A stretch of DNA of 64,000 bases from JAXGXJ01 sp963829545 (GTDB lineage Bacteria > Actinomycetota > Thermoleophilia > RBG-16-64-13), in assembly GCA_963829545.1 (NCBI GenBank), contig CAWHIX010000010.1, forward strand, positions 310,001 to 374,000, read 5' to 3'. A program made the translations under genes and the position numbers. This document shows, piece after piece, positions 63,753 through 64,000 of this stretch (within the stretch, counting starts at the first letter, position 1; the number at the start of each line of letters is the position of its first letter). The notes below the pieces were generated by a model, which was not told the origin of the DNA, made no database searches, and was given only the letters and a program-made list of their open reading frames with translations.

Positions 63753-64000
63753 CGATGTATCTCCCGGGAGGACGCGGACTCGGAGGCAGCGAAGGCGGCA
63801 TCGGGGCACTGCATCGGCGCTCACCTTCAAGTCCGTTTGGTCCGATCATCGCTGCTTTCGCGCTCTCTGTGACCAAGTATCGGCCAAGCAAGTACTGGTC
63901 TTTAGTCGGTTGCTGCGCCGTGGACTGTGTATGGAGAGCAGATCCGTTGTTCATGCCGGAAGCCGTGAAGTTGCGCGTGCGCAATGTAAGGAGTGCCGCA
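63753..64000 (-). other. Unassigned reading frame at the right edge
   Basis: A minus-strand frame open from near 63984 to about 63820 reads NFTASGMNNGSALHTQSTAQ then YLLGRYLVTESAKAAMIGPN. It may be the C-terminus of another pilin-operon protein whose start lies beyond the window. I do not recognise a family, and nearby frameshifts make the boundaries unreliable. Confidence 0.25.

Noticed and set aside
1..64000. tRNA, rRNA, CRISPR arrays, insertion sequences, prophage or toxin-antitoxin genes
   Set aside because: Scanning both strands gave no tRNA-like T-loop context, no regularly spaced repeats, no transposase or integrase apart from the chromosomal Xer recombinase, and no defence-like gene clusters.

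Overview
The window is about 64 kb of GC-rich bacterial chromosome. It is almost entirely housekeeping genes, packed nose to tail on the + strand and often coupled by ATGA or GTGA start/stop overlaps. Gene content and order point to Actinomycetota, probably a deep-branching class (Coriobacteriia/Geothermincolia/Thermoleophilia-like) rather than a streptomycete or mycobacterium. Supporting signs are: a WhiG/FliA-type sigma gene between dprA-xerC and rpsB, a short (about 200 aa) EF-Ts, Ala/Pro-rich extensions on IF2 and S2, both RNase Y and RNase J, and a DapL-type lysine/DAP branch. The taxonomic placement is inference. No rRNA, tRNA, CRISPR array, insertion sequence or prophage was seen.

Layout. 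0-12 kb: plsX (3' end), acpP, rnc, smc, ftsY, then a promoter and ffh-rpsP-khpA-rimM-trmD, a lepB pair around rplS, and rnhB. 12-18 kb: a minus-strand MutY-like glycosylase, then yraN-comM-dprA-xerC-whiG. 18-29 kb: rpsB-tsf-pyrH-frr-uppS-cdsA-dxr-rseP-ispG-proS (translation, UMP kinase, isoprenoid and phospholipid synthesis). 28.8-43.9 kb: a strong promoter and leader, then rimP-nusA-ylxR-infB-ylxP-rbfA-nrnA-truB-ribF, rpsO-pnp, an M16 peptidase, dapB and rnj. 44-53 kb: ftsK-mnmH-rodZ-rimO-pgsA-thpR-recA-recX. 53-60 kb: a leader-controlled rny, then miaB-miaA-dapF-dapL-dut. 60.1-64 kb: a minus-strand operon of minor type IV pilins or pseudopilins.

The genes cover membrane protein targeting (ftsY, ffh, lepB), ribosome and RNA biogenesis and decay (rnc, rimM, trmD, rimP, rbfA, truB, pnp, rnj, rny, miaAB, mnmH, rimO), chromosome segregation and repair (smc, ftsK, xerC, recA, recX, mutY-like, dprA, comM), lipid/isoprenoid/cell-wall precursors (uppS, cdsA, dxr, ispG, pgsA, dapB, dapL, dapF) and a surface pilus.

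An important caveat: many essential genes are split by single-base frameshifts, most of them in short C or G runs (uppS, pnp, pgsA, recX, rny, miaB twice, miaA at least twice, dapF twice, dut, all three pilin genes). Density rises sharply after about 50 kb. This looks like sequencing or assembly indels, not gene decay. In particular, an apparent UppS-CdsA fusion is best explained by one missing base.

No clearly undescribed system was found. The most interesting candidates are: a pseudopilin carrying a fibronectin III and a PASTA-like module, a Cys/His-rich tail on NusA, a long bipolar tail on ribosomal protein S2, a terminator-bearing leader in front of rny, an attenuator-like leader in front of rimP-nusA, and two genes that appear to start with CTG inside a CTGA overlap.
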